A stretch of DNA of 64,000 nucleotides from Roseibium sp. MMSF_3544 (GTDB lineage: Bacteria > Pseudomonadota > Alphaproteobacteria > Rhizobiales > Stappiaceae), in the NCBI RefSeq assembly GCF_030732845.1, contig NZ_JASHKA010000008.1:223024-287023 (forward strand), written 5' to 3'. Under the pieces are notes generated by a model. It had not been told where the DNA came from. It searched no databases and worked only from the letters and a program-made list of their open reading frames with translations. The position numbers and the translations under genes are program-made. This document shows positions 27,802-36,607 of the stretch, in pieces (the first letter of the stretch is position 1; each line of letters begins with the position of its first letter).

Positions 27802-28626
27802 GTGGCAGATGAATTCTTACTTCGCTGCTGGGGCGTGAGGGGGTCCACTCCGACACCGGGGTCGAGCACGCTACGTTATGGAGGAGAAACCTCCTGCTTT
27901 GAAATTCGGGCGGGAGATGCATTGGTGCTTGTGGACTGCGGGTCCGGCGCGCGCAATTTCGGCATGGAGCTTTGCAGGGGCAAGACCCGCAAGTTCGATC
28001 TCATGTTCACGCACACGCATCTCGATCACATCTGCGGACTGCCATTCTTCAAACCCGCCTATGATCCCAATTTCGTCGTGGCTGCCTGGGCCGGACACTT
28101 CCAGGACGATACAAAGCTTGTCGATATCGTCAGCCGCATCATGTCGCCGCCGATTTTCCCGGTCGCTGCCAAGACGCTGAAGGCGGTCGAGTTCAACTCG
28201 TTTACGGCAGGTGAAACCATACCGCGCACGGACGATCTGAAGGTCAGCACGATCAAGCTCAACCACCCGGGCGGCGCCTGCGGTTACCGCTTCGACTACA
28301 ATGGGAAATCGATCTGCATCATCACTGACCATGAGCATGGCGACCCGGACGTTGATGCGCGCTTGCCCGACTTTGTCCGCGGCGCCGATGTCATGATCTA
28401 TGATGCCATGTTCACGGATGAGGAATACCCGAGCTTCAAGGGATGGGGGCACTCAACCTGGCAAAAAGCGGTGGAACTCGCCAAGGATGCCAACGTCAAG
28501 ACCCCGGTTCTGTTTCACCATGATCCGCGCCGTTCCGACGACGAACTCGACGAAATCGGCTTGGCAGCCCAAGATGCCTATCCGGGAACGCTGGTCGCCA
28601 GCGAAGGCATGGTCCTGAAGCCGTAG
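27802..28626 (+). CDS. MBL-fold metallo-hydrolase
   Basis: 274 residues with the metal motif HTHLDH (residues 71-76, HxHxDH) and the DCGSGARNFG loop, and later HPGGACGYRF and DHEHGD (metal ligands), matching the family once described as cyclic phosphodiesterase/beta-lactamase-like. That it hydrolyses a cyclic nucleotide is inference, made more likely by the CNB gene directly upstream and the cyclase in this window. Not a beta-lactamase of the resistance type. Confidence 0.82.
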   Translation: MADEFLLRCWGVRGSTPTPGSSTLRYGGETSCFEIRAGDALVLVDCGSGARNFGMELCRGKTRKFDLMFTHTHLDHICGLPFFKPAYDPNFVVAAWAGHFQDDTKLVDIVSRIMSPPIFPVAAKTLKAVEFNSFTAGETIPRTDDLKVSTIKLNHPGGACGYRFDYNGKSICIITDHEHGDPDVDARLPDFVRGADVMIYDAMFTDEEYPSFKGWGHSTWQKAVELAKDANVKTPVLFHHDPRRSDDELDEIGLAAQDAYPGTLVASEGMVLKP

Positions 28627-28880
28627 CGCCAACTTCTCACTGTCAAACTCGCTGCTGGAACTCGGAAAACCGGCAAGGCGAACGTGTTCGCCAAAGAAAA
28701 AGTGGCGGCCCAAATGGCCGCCATACATGATTCTCTGGTAATTTCTCAGCACCTCTCTACACCTCAAATATCCAAGCTTTCTCGCGCTTCCTTGTATTGA
28801 ATTGCCTCTGTGTTACGCTGGATGCCTCTCGGCAATGCCTACTTCAAAGTAGGCAAAAAAGTAGACACAGGCAAAACACC
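28627..28880. other. Gap before the integrase: probable left junction of the integrated element
   Basis: About 250 bases without a gene. It holds a 16-bp palindrome (28677-28692, GGCGAACGTGTTCGCC), a minus-strand terminator (28693-28723), an AT-rich stretch and a GCCTACTT-CA-AAGTAGGC hairpin followed by AAAAAA (28837-28860) just before the integrase start. The exact att core cannot be told because the right end is not in the window. The integrase-adjacent position makes this the likely attL. Confidence 0.5.
28693..28723 (-). terminator. Rho-independent terminator for the minus strand
   Basis: Read on the minus strand: TGGCGGCC, a 5-base loop, GGCCGCCA, then CTTTTTCTTT. The stem is a perfect 8 bp. 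No minus-strand gene now ends here, so it probably served a convergent host gene that the insertion has moved away. Confidence 0.65.
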
Positions 28881-30101
28881 ATGGCGCGCGGACTCCACAA
28901 ACTGAATGACGTTCAAATTCGTTCCTGGAGTAAGCCGGGGAGGCTTAGTGACGGTGGGGGATTGTACCTGCGCGTCTCAAAGGCGGGTTCAAAGTCTTGG
29001 TCGTTCATGTGGAACAAGGATGGCAGGCGCGATGAATTTGGGTTTGGCGGTTATCCAGCCGTCACCTTGGCCGCCGCCCGGAAAAAAGCTGCCGAGTTTA
29101 GAGAGCTTGTAGCGAACGGCGTGAATCTGATTGAGGAGAGAAAGAAGGCTAAGCAAGAGCCGACATTCGCCGAGTGCGTGGAAGACTTCATGGGCAAGGG
29201 TCCAGGCCGGGACTTCAAAAATGAAAAGCATCGTGCCCAATGGAAGATGACACTTGGACCGACATACTGCGCTCGCCTCCAAAACTTAAGGCCGTCACAA
29301 ATCACGGCGAATGATGTCTTGGCGGTTTTGTCGCCCATCTGGCGAACCAGAACAGAGACCGCTCGCAAGCTTCGCGGTCGAATTGAAAAAGTTCTCGATA
29401 ACAAAAGGCCGCCTGAGGGGTGGCGGGGAGGGATTAACCCCGCAAGCTGGAACGGCAATCTCGCAAAGCACCTGACTCAGCCTGCGAAGCTTCGTGAGTT
29501 GAACCCTGTCAGACATCATCCGGCTCTGCCGTATGCTGAAGTTCACAAATTCTTCGCCGAATTAAAAAATCAAAAGACGCTATCTGCTCGCGCGCTTGAG
29601 CTTTTGGTTCTCTCCGCTTGTCGGACCGGTGAAGTTCTAAAGGCCAAATGGCCTGAAGTTGATTTCGAAGGCCGGACTTGGACGATTCCGGCAGCGCGCA
29701 TGAAGATGAATAATGAGCACATCGTTCCCCTGGTAGACCCGGCATACGAACTTTTACAGTCGCTTCACGCGTGCCGACGCAACGAATGGGTCTTTCCCGG
29801 CAACAAGAGAGATAAACCGCTCTCAGATATGGTTATGGAAATGCTCATGAGGCGCATGGGCTACGGGCAATACACGCCGCACGGATTCAGATCCTCATTC
29901 CGAGATTGGGCCGGTGACGAAACTGAATTTGCCCGTGAGATCGCAGAAGGCTGTCTGGCGCACAAAATTGGAGATGACACCGAAAAGGCGTACCGGCGCG
30001 GCACCGCAATTAAGAAGCGCCGCAATCTGCTGACCGCATGGGCGAACTACCTTACCGGCGCATCCGGTGAAGTCGTCCAGATCAATCAGTATGCGGGGTA
30101 A
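28881..30101 (+). CDS. int: Tyrosine integrase of the phage-like element
   Basis: 406 residues from the ATG MARGLHKLND; the longer frame to 28797 adds an unlikely N-terminus. An N-terminal DUF4102-like arm-binding domain (LSDGGGLYLRVSKAGSKSW) is followed by a catalytic domain with the R (SACRTGEVLKAKW), H-x-x-R (PHGFRSSFRDW) and Y (AYRRGTA) residues. It belongs to the P4-like integrase group that inserts islands and prophages. It is the first gene of the element. Confidence 0.93.
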   Translation: MARGLHKLNDVQIRSWSKPGRLSDGGGLYLRVSKAGSKSWSFMWNKDGRRDEFGFGGYPAVTLAAARKKAAEFRELVANGVNLIEERKKAKQEPTFAECVEDFMGKGPGRDFKNEKHRAQWKMTLGPTYCARLQNLRPSQITANDVLAVLSPIWRTRTETARKLRGRIEKVLDNKRPPEGWRGGINPASWNGNLAKHLTQPAKLRELNPVRHHPALPYAEVHKFFAELKNQKTLSARALELLVLSACRTGEVLKAKWPEVDFEGRTWTIPAARMKMNNEHIVPLVDPAYELLQSLHACRRNEWVFPGNKRDKPLSDMVMEMLMRRMGYGQYTPHGFRSSFRDWAGDETEFAREIAEGCLAHKIGDDTEKAYRRGTAIKKRRNLLTAWANYLTGASGEVVQINQYAG

Positions 30102-30170
30102 GCTGTATGTGCGCATTTCCCGTTTTAATGAGGGCGGAAAACGGCGCCGGGCTGCAAAAGGAACGTTACG

Positions 30171-31529
30171 GTGCCTAGTCTTGAAGAGCAAAAACGACAG
30201 CACGATTTCCGTCAAAAGCTGCTTTATCGCGTCTCCAAAGGCGACATTTCGCCAAACGATGCCACGGCCTTGAGCATAGCAAAGGGTTGCGGAGATCTGC
30301 TGAACAGGGCGGATCGGGCGAAGCATGACCCGATGAATTCGGCGTCCTGGTCGATCACCATGACTATGGCGTGGATCATGTTTCGAGACCTGGAAAAGGT
30401 TCTTTTGTATTCTGAAGGTTATAGATCCGAAGAGGAAATTTGGTGTTCGGTCAATTATTTCTCTAAATACGACGCGGACCAGAACTTCGTTCCTGAAAAT
30501 CCTATTCATCATAAGGGTTATGAACCCAGACGTTTGGACGATTTGGACGATTTGGGCAATATGGCGGCATTTACCGCACTGGAACTTGAGGCCATCGAAG
30601 ACATTGACGAACCGGAAATAAATCAAGGCGAACTGTTGTTCTATGGGGTTGGCGCGGCATTTGAAGATATTCGTGAGAGCGCATTGAATGAAGAGCTATC
30701 TGTCAGCGCTCTGCCCGTCGGTAGCAATGTACCTGTTGCAATAGATGCAATGGATTGGAGCTACTTTAGCATTGGGTCACGCCAAAAGGACGCGGCTCTT
30801 TATCGGGACAATGTTGACCCAATTTATGAAGGTGTCCGGTTACGACGCATCGATGTCATGAGGCTTTGGCCTGCGTTCGATCCTAAGACCACGCCTTTCC
30901 CCGAAGAAGAGGTGACGTTAATTCAGGCTGTTCTCTGCATCGCCCGCAATATTGCTCGAAACGGCGAACAGTTGACTGACCAGCAAATTGTTAACCGTGG
31001 TCTGTTTGCGCCGTGTGCACGTCTTCTTTTTAGGATTTTGCAGAAAGCCGAGATAGCGACGGCCACCGGATGCAGAATTGAAAACATGGAACGTGAGCCA
31101 ATCAAAGCAGAGTGGGGGCAGGCATACGAGGGTGACGAATTCCAAGACGGTAACTTGATAGAGTGGACGGATAAGCGGGCGTTTGACGGCAGCGGCTTGG
31201 GCGGAAAAATGACGCTTGAAGGCCAGAAAGAGCCAACGTGGTGCGACATCCGCGTGCGGTTCGGAATATCTCAAAATAAAAAGATTACGGCTAAGAAGAA
31301 GGGTCGCAAGACCCGCGAGAATCCACTCATTGCTGCTCAGCACGACTGGATTAGGCAGGAGCTCAGCGACCGCAGCAAATGGGGTGACGGGCAGGTTTAC
31401 GATAGCGAGCGTGAGCTTGCTAGGGTGGTTAGTAACAGGATCGAAGAAAAAACCGGCGAGACAGTTAATGTTAACACTTGTCGCAACCATGTCCTTAGGA
31501 TTTCAAAGGAACTTGGATTGAGGGATTGA
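30171..31529 (+). CDS. Hypothetical protein of the early phage-like region
   Basis: 452 residues; no domain recognised. Acidic middle part (LDDLDDLGN, then EDIDEPEINQGEL), basic lysine-rich stretch (KKITAKKKGRKTRENP) near residue 375, and a C-terminal segment (RELARVVSNRIEEKTGETVN) that could be a DNA-binding helix. GTG start with AAGGA 8 bases upstream. Its end and downstream gap hold repeated TGGTTAG heptamers, so a replication or regulatory role is conceivable but unproven. Confidence 0.6.
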   Translation: MPSLEEQKRQHDFRQKLLYRVSKGDISPNDATALSIAKGCGDLLNRADRAKHDPMNSASWSITMTMAWIMFRDLEKVLLYSEGYRSEEEIWCSVNYFSKYDADQNFVPENPIHHKGYEPRRLDDLDDLGNMAAFTALELEAIEDIDEPEINQGELLFYGVGAAFEDIRESALNEELSVSALPVGSNVPVAIDAMDWSYFSIGSRQKDAALYRDNVDPIYEGVRLRRIDVMRLWPAFDPKTTPFPEEEVTLIQAVLCIARNIARNGEQLTDQQIVNRGLFAPCARLLFRILQKAEIATATGCRIENMEREPIKAEWGQAYEGDEFQDGNLIEWTDKRAFDGSGLGGKMTLEGQKEPTWCDIRVRFGISQNKKITAKKKGRKTRENPLIAAQHDWIRQELSDRSKWGDGQVYDSERELARVVSNRIEEKTGETVNVNTCRNHVLRISKELGLRD

Positions 31530-31539
31530 CGCACACCCC

Positions 31540-31588
31540 TGGTTAGTAACTAGCGATCATATCTAACCACCCGCTAACCATCTAACCA
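31540..31588. repeat. Iteron-like heptamer cluster
   Basis: TGGTTAG at 31540-31546 and its complement CTAACCA at 31563-31569, 31574-31580 and 31582-31588; a further TGGTTAG is at 31426-31432 inside the upstream gene. Four copies in 49 bases are unlikely by chance. This resembles replication iterons or an array of operators. The rest of the gap to 31739 is AT-rich near 31600 and shows no other gene. Confidence 0.6.
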
Positions 31589-31739
31589 TCTGATATCGCT
31601 ATTGTTTTTTTGAACTCCTGATGTCATTTTCTGTCTCGTGAGGCACGCAGTTGCCGCTCAGCGACAGAAGGTTTTGTGTTGATTTCGCCTTTTGTCCTGT
31701 GAGGTGCACGGCGCCACCATTGACAGAAGGAACCGACAC

Positions 31740-32075
31740 ATGCCGAGCGCATATCTGGAAGGCAAGGCCGCGAAGCAAAAAGAGCTTGCGGAGAAGGCCC
31801 GCGCGATGCGGGATAGCCAGAACCCCCCGCCCGATGCCGACGAAATCAAAAGCAAACTTGCAGAATTGCTGAAAGAGCTACGGGAACTTAAAGAGCGCGC
31901 CGCTGTAGGCGGAGAAGGTTGGAAAGGCTTTGAAGACGCCTGCAAGTTCATCGGGTGCAGCCGCGAAACTCTCTACCGGAAAGTCAGGGCGAATGAACTG
32001 ACGATGTACCGGATTGGATCCAAACCCCTGTTCAAGGTCAGCGAACTCAACCAGCTGCCCAAAGCAGCGGCGTAA
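31740..32075 (+). CDS. Excisionase/HTH-like small DNA-binding protein
   Basis: 111 residues. The N-terminal half is a charged coiled-coil-like helix (KSKLAELLKELRELKERAA) and the C-terminal half resembles a helix-turn-helix of the excisionase/MerR sort (FEDACKFIGCSRETLYRKVR). AGAAGGA lies 8 bases before the ATG. Probable role: recombination directionality or early regulation. It starts the plus-strand early operon that continues to 36.1 kb. Confidence 0.7.
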   Translation: MPSAYLEGKAAKQKELAEKARAMRDSQNPPPDADEIKSKLAELLKELRELKERAAVGGEGWKGFEDACKFIGCSRETLYRKVRANELTMYRIGSKPLFKVSELNQLPKAAA

Positions 32076-32086
32076 GGGGGTGATCC

Positions 32087-32809
32087 ATGATTATCGAAAA
32101 GGAAAACCCCGACACTAAGGCCGGGGTTAATGAAAGTGCGCCAACACTTTCAATGCAATATAAGCAAGACTCAATATGCCCCTGCGCCGGAAAAACGTCA
32201 ACGGGTGGCGGCTGTCATTTTGGGAAAAAAGAGGCCGCCCGCAACGAACGCCACGTTCGTGCACAGCATGAGTCACGTCCTCCGGCAAAAGCACCGGAGT
32301 GCAATCCAACGCCAGCGCAGAAGCGCTGTCTGACGCTCCTTGATTACGACAAAGAGACGGGCAACCTGCTTAGCCGCGTATCGCGTGGCGGTCGCCGGGC
32401 TGGTGAGGTCTGCGGCACAGACTGCCATGGCTATGTTCAGGTAGCGATTGACTGCAAACTGTATCGGGCACATCGCATAATTTTCAAAATGGTGTATGGC
32501 CGTGAGCCGGTCGGATTCATTGACCACATCGATGGCGATAAATCCAACAATCGCCTGGACAATCTGAGGGAAGTCCTGCCTTGGCAGAACGCTCTCAACC
32601 GGATTGCTCCCCCAACGTCCAATACCGGTCACCTTGGCGTCTCATGGGATAAGACGCGGCAGAAGTATGTCGCCAGCATTGGGGTCAGCGGCAAGGTCAT
32701 AAAGCTCGGATATTACCCCAATCTCTGCTGTGCCATCGCAGCTCGGAAACATGCCTTCGACCTCGTGGTCAGCTCCCCCGCGAACGACAACGGGAGGGCG
32801 GTCAAATGA
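32087..32809 (+). CDS. HNH endonuclease with AP2 domain
   Basis: 240 residues. The core is an HNH_3 domain (HRIIFKMVYGREP, DHIDGDKSNNRLDNLRE) followed by an AP2-like DNA-binding domain (GHLGVSWDKTRQKYVASIG). The first ~85 residues are of low complexity and unlike the family. Such proteins are often free-standing homing endonucleases in phages. GGGGG lies 7 bases before the ATG. The gene overlaps the next by 4 bases (ATGA). Confidence 0.85.
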   Translation: MIIEKENPDTKAGVNESAPTLSMQYKQDSICPCAGKTSTGGGCHFGKKEAARNERHVRAQHESRPPAKAPECNPTPAQKRCLTLLDYDKETGNLLSRVSRGGRRAGEVCGTDCHGYVQVAIDCKLYRAHRIIFKMVYGREPVGFIDHIDGDKSNNRLDNLREVLPWQNALNRIAPPTSNTGHLGVSWDKTRQKYVASIGVSGKVIKLGYYPNLCCAIAARKHAFDLVVSSPANDNGRAVK

Positions 32810-33132
32810 GCAATCCGATTCTTGAATTGGGGCCGGTCGCGGACCTGAAAGAAGAACTCGCGAAGTTCGCGCATCTCCCCCCGTACCTCCTAACGGGACA
32901 AGCTGCAAAGGTCATGAAGCTCTCATCGCCGGGCGCGGTAAAGCTTCATGAGCGCTGCGAGAAAATTTCAGCCGGTCGTGACGACCTGGGACATCGCTTG
33001 TATCGGCGCGATGGCTGTGTCGCCCATCGCTGGTTCCGTCTGAGCTTCCTGAGCTTGGGCGCCAATGCAGAGCCTCAAGGTTGGGATGCCTCTGATGGCA
33101 ACCTGACCGGCAAGGGAGGCGCTCATGAGTAA
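32806..33132 (+). CDS. Hypothetical phage-type protein
   Basis: 108 residues, no domain recognised. It overlaps both neighbours (ATGA with the HNH gene, 8 bases with the next), so it is a genuine member of the early operon. The N-terminal two thirds look helical (ADLKEELAKFAHL, then QAAKVMKL); two Cys residues (ERCEKIS, DGCVAHRW) are present. Confidence 0.5.
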   Translation: MSNPILELGPVADLKEELAKFAHLPPYLLTGQAAKVMKLSSPGAVKLHERCEKISAGRDDLGHRLYRRDGCVAHRWFRLSFLSLGANAEPQGWDASDGNLTGKGGAHE

Positions 33133-33667
33133 GAAAAAGATGTCTTGGTTCAAGTTCTACCCGAGCGATTGGCAGGGGGATTTGAACTTGCGTTCTTGCT
33201 CAATGGCGGCACGCGGTCTGTGGGCGGAAATGGTGTGCATCATGCATAGCTCCGAGCCCAAGGGCTATCTCAGCATGAGCGGCGCAAAGCTGACCAATGC
33301 GATGCTTGCAACGCTCTGCGGAGCATCCGAAAGCGAAGTGAAAAAGCTCATCAAAGAGCTTGAAGGGGCGGCTGTCTTCAGCCGTCTCAACGACGGCACA
33401 ATCTACAGCCGTCGCATCGTCCGGAATGAAGAGCGTGCGGAGAAAAATCGGCGGAACGGCGCTAAAGGAGGTAATCCGGCGCTGGGCTCTGACAAGCCTT
33501 CGGGGGGGCAAATGGATAACCCCTCGGATAACCCTTCGGATAAGGCCGGGGTTAAGCCCTATATACTAGAGACTAGAGACTACAATCTAGAAGTACCTTT
33601 CCCTACCAAAGGTGAGACAGGCACTGAGGTTGTTAGTTACTCTAGGGCGGGGGGAAAGTCATGCTGA
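33125..33667 (+). CDS. DUF1376/YdaU-like phage replication protein
   Basis: 180 residues starting WFKFYPSDWQGDLNLRSCS and ARGLWAEMVCIMH, the style of YdaU/DUF1376 proteins that lie before helicase or DnaC-like genes in phages. A helix-turn-helix-like body (NAMLATLCGASESEVKKLIKEL) follows, then an asparagine- and proline-rich low-complexity tail (SDNPSDN). Overlaps the helicase gene by 7 bases. Probably takes part in replication initiation. Confidence 0.7.
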   Translation: MSKKKMSWFKFYPSDWQGDLNLRSCSMAARGLWAEMVCIMHSSEPKGYLSMSGAKLTNAMLATLCGASESEVKKLIKELEGAAVFSRLNDGTIYSRRIVRNEERAEKNRRNGAKGGNPALGSDKPSGGQMDNPSDNPSDKAGVKPYILETRDYNLEVPFPTKGETGTEVVSYSRAGGKSC

Positions 33668-35145
33668 ACCAGCTCCGTCCTCACCAGCTCCGCGCCATGT
33701 CCATGCTCCGCCAATCTCTTGGATCGGGAAAGCGCAGGCCGATGCTCCAGGCTCCGACCGGCTTCGGGAAAACCATCCTTGGCGCGTCCATCGTTGACGG
33801 CGCGCTGAAGAAGGGCAATCGGGTTACGTTTGTGGTCCCCGCGTTGTCGCTGATCGACCAGACCGTGCAAGCCTTCTGGCGGGAAGGGATCAAGGACGTT
33901 GGCGTCATCCAGGGCAATCATGAGCTGACCAATTCGGCTCGTGCCGTCCAGGTCGCCAGTGTTCAAACCCTGCAGCGCAGAGCGTTCCCAGACACCGACG
34001 TGATCGTCATCGATGAAGCTCATCGGTGGTTCAAGACTTACGAAGACTGGATGACAGATCCGCTTTTCGAGCGCGTACCGTTCATCGGCCTGAGCGCCAC
34101 GCCCTGGACCAAGGGGCTCGGAAAGTATTTCGATGACCTGCTGATTGCCGCGACGACTGCGGATCTGATTGAAGCGGGATATCTGTCGAAATTCCGCGTG
34201 TTCGGTCCCTCCAGCCCGGACTTGTCCAAGGTCCGCACTGTTGCCGGGGATTACCACGAGGGCGATCTAGGCGAACTGATGGATAAACCCCAACTGGTTG
34301 CCGATGTCGTTTCTACCTGGTGCAAGCTCGCGGACAATCGACCGACACTCGTGTTTGCTGTCAATCGAGCGCACGCCAAAAGCCTGAGAGACCAGTTTGA
34401 GCAGGTTGGCGTTCAGACCGGGTACATCGACGCCTACACCGACGTTGATGAACGCGAAGAAATTCGCCGGCAATTCCATAGCGGAGCGTTGCGAGTGGTC
34501 TGCAACGTTGGATGTCTGACCACGGGCGTAGATTGGGACGTGCGCTGCATCGTTCTGGCCCGTCCGACCAAATCCGAAATGCTGTTCGTGCAGATGATCG
34601 GGCGAGGATTGCGGACGGCGGACGGCAAGCAGGATTGCCTGATACTCGACCACTCAGACACGCATCAACGCTTGGGTTTCGTGACGGACATTGGTCACCA
34701 GACGCTTGATGACGGCAATTCGAAAAAAGCTCAGGGCACGCAGCGCGATCAAGCTGAAGCACTGCCTAAGGCTTGCCCGGCTTGCTCGTTCATGAAGCCC
34801 GCCAAAGTTCACACATGCCCGTCATGCGGCTTTGAGCCCGAACGCAGGAGCGACGTTGAAACTGTTGACGGCAGTCTTGTCGCGCTGGATGGATCGAAGC
34901 GAAAATACTCACCGGACGAAAAGCGCCGCTGGTATGCGGAGTTGCTAGGCTTTGCCTGCGAAAACGGCAAAAGCCAGAAGTTTGCGCTTGCGCAGTATCG
35001 TCAGAAGTTCGGCGAGTGGCCGTACAAGAAAAACGGCGTCAGACCGGTGAAGCCATCCGATGAAGTCAAATCCTACGTGAAGAGCCGAATGATCGCTTAT
35101 GCGAAGCGGCAGGCGCAGGTACAAAACAGGAGTGCAGCAGCATGA
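33661..35145 (+). CDS. DEAH-box superfamily 2 helicase, phage type
   Basis: 494 residues with Walker A (APTGFGKTILG), DEAH box (VIVIDEAHRWF), motif III (GLSATPW) and the helicase C-terminal motifs (IGRGLRT). The end carries a small zinc ribbon (CPACSFMKPAKVHTCPSCGF, four Cys). Related to phage-encoded SF2 helicases that act in replication or recombination. ATGA overlap with the primase gene at 35142-35145 shows translational coupling. Confidence 0.9.
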   Translation: MLNQLRPHQLRAMSMLRQSLGSGKRRPMLQAPTGFGKTILGASIVDGALKKGNRVTFVVPALSLIDQTVQAFWREGIKDVGVIQGNHELTNSARAVQVASVQTLQRRAFPDTDVIVIDEAHRWFKTYEDWMTDPLFERVPFIGLSATPWTKGLGKYFDDLLIAATTADLIEAGYLSKFRVFGPSSPDLSKVRTVAGDYHEGDLGELMDKPQLVADVVSTWCKLADNRPTLVFAVNRAHAKSLRDQFEQVGVQTGYIDAYTDVDEREEIRRQFHSGALRVVCNVGCLTTGVDWDVRCIVLARPTKSEMLFVQMIGRGLRTADGKQDCLILDHSDTHQRLGFVTDIGHQTLDDGNSKKAQGTQRDQAEALPKACPACSFMKPAKVHTCPSCGFEPERRSDVETVDGSLVALDGSKRKYSPDEKRRWYAELLGFACENGKSQKFALAQYRQKFGEWPYKKNGVRPVKPSDEVKSYVKSRMIAYAKRQAQVQNRSAAA

Positions 35146-36077
35146 GCAAGCTGAGAGAACTCTGCAAAGACCGGTGGCCGAGTCTGCTGGCGATGATGGG
35201 TGTTGATGGCCGATATTTGAACGGACAGCACGGGCCTTGCCCGCTTTGCAACACCGGAAAAGACCGGTTCCGTTTCGACAACAAGGACGGCTACGGAACT
35301 TTTTTCTGCAACGCGTGCGGTGCCGGTGACGGTTTTGACTTCCTGATGAAGTTCCAAGGCTGGAGCTTTGCCGAATGCGCACTGGAGCTTGAAAAGATCG
35401 TCGGAAAGGCGGATGTCTCGAAGCCACGGCAGAAGATTGCCAACGACAGGGTTCGGGACTGGATGAACAGCCTTTGGCAGGGCGGTAGATCCGTTGAGGC
35501 GGGTGATCCGGTTGCGACCTATCTGGCAGGACGTGGAATCCACCTGGAATCATTCCCGGACGCTTTGCGCTACCACAATCGCTGCGGCTATCGCCACGAA
35601 GGGAACAAGACCACCTATCACCCCGCAATGATCGCGATGGTAACCGGGCCGTCTGGCCCAACCACGCTGCACAAAACCTACCTGGATGCATTCGGGCGCA
35701 AGGCTTCGCTCCCCAAGGTCCGCATGCTCATGCCGATCTCACCGGAAAAAGGCGCATCGGTTCAACTTGGCCCGGTTGCCGAAGTCATGGGAATTGCAGA
35801 AGGCATCGAGACGGCGTTGTCTGCTTCGCAGATCTGGCGGATGCCCGTCTGGGCAGGATTGAATGCGGCAATGGTCATGCAGTGGAAGCCGCCGGTCGAA
35901 GCGCATGAGATTCACATCTTCGGGGACTACGATGCGAACTTCGCCGGACAGTCCGCTGCGTTTGCACTAGCTCACCGGCTATCGGTCGAAGGGAAAGACG
36001 TTCATGTTCAGCTGCCGGATGAACCTGGAGACTGGAATGATTTCTTGCTGCGGCAGCTATACCCGAAAACCGGATAG
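35142..36077 (+). CDS. Zinc-binding phage primase with Toprim domain
   Basis: 311 residues. The N-terminal CHC2-like zinc finger (CPLCNTGKDRFRFDNK, then FFCNACGAGDGFDF) is followed by a Toprim-like domain (GIAEGIETALSASQ, then HIFGDYDAN), the arrangement of phage and plasmid primases of the DUF7146/Toprim_3 kind. It makes RNA primers for element replication. Last gene of the early operon. Confidence 0.88.
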   Translation: MSKLRELCKDRWPSLLAMMGVDGRYLNGQHGPCPLCNTGKDRFRFDNKDGYGTFFCNACGAGDGFDFLMKFQGWSFAECALELEKIVGKADVSKPRQKIANDRVRDWMNSLWQGGRSVEAGDPVATYLAGRGIHLESFPDALRYHNRCGYRHEGNKTTYHPAMIAMVTGPSGPTTLHKTYLDAFGRKASLPKVRMLMPISPEKGASVQLGPVAEVMGIAEGIETALSASQIWRMPVWAGLNAAMVMQWKPPVEAHEIHIFGDYDANFAGQSAAFALAHRLSVEGKDVHVQLPDEPGDWNDFLLRQLYPKTG

Positions 36078-36246
36078 TTGAGGAAAGCTAAAATAAGACA
36101 CGCTGAGCGCGCGGTTTAAATTTTCAGGTAGGGTATCAGCCAAAAAGACGAAAACACGCGCCAGTGACTCTTATTTTGAAGATTTGGGCATGTCTGGCGC
36201 CGGGGTGTAGTGAGTTGAGGCTGATTCACGGGAAAGGAGCCCGAAA

Positions 36247-36345
36247 ATGAGCAAGGAAGTGTAAAAGACTGTCCGGCTCAAATGCATAGCGGGCGTACGA
36301 AGGAAGCGGTTCAGATGCGGAAGTTGGCGAATGAACTCGTGCGAT
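36247..36345 (+). pseudogene. Remnant of an IS3-type transposase 5' end
   Basis: ATG AGC AAG GAA GTG TAA (36247) follows a leader (AGGCTGATTCACGGG, AAGGAGCCC) that I associate with IS3-family transposase genes. After the stop, another frame reads RTKEAVQMRKLANELVR, similar to the RRRKTEAVLRLLRGEDLELV start of such transposases. Frameshifted and truncated. Identification is by memory of family sequence and is weak. Confidence 0.35.
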
Positions 36346-36352
36346 CATTTAG

Positions 36353-36381
36353 ATGTCCGCTTTAGTCCTAGAAGCGGACAT
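36353..36381. repeat. 10-bp-stem palindromic element
   Basis: ATGTCCGCTT (36353-36362), 9-base loop, AAGCGGACAT (36372-36381), a perfect 10-bp stem. No T-run follows. The sequence resembles dispersed palindromes seen in alphaproteobacterial genomes, so it may be host repeat sequence carried in the element. Confidence 0.6.
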
Positions 36382-36607
36382 GACTGTCCCAGTTTTTCCG
36401 TTGTAGCCACTACAACGTCACCAGTATGTTCCTTCTCTGAACGCTGGGTTGTTCTTCGGGCTCCTGCTCGTCAAAACGTTGAATATTTCCCCAAAATCTG
36501 GCATATTTTTCGTGCTTGAGCGGACGTATTAGGTGTCGATCCCACGAGGTGTGCCTTACTCCAAGACGGCAACGTTTAGGGGCGCGGATGCCTAGCCACA
36601 ATCGCGA

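Larger units (their letters stand above)
36078..36607. other. Gene-poor gap with IS remnant and palindrome
   Basis: 530 bases between the primase and the caspase-like gene. It includes a decayed IS3-type start (36170-36345) and a 10-bp-stem palindrome (36353-36381). The 62-codon frame at 36331-36519 has no recognisable sequence and I do not call it. Confidence 0.5.

Noticed and set aside
28627..28880. tRNA or tmRNA as integration site
   Set aside because: No cloverleaf or tRNA 3' end could be found next to the integrase.
36331..36519. 62-codon plus-strand frame in the gap before the caspase-like gene
   Set aside because: It spans the palindrome and IS remnant and shows no conserved text.
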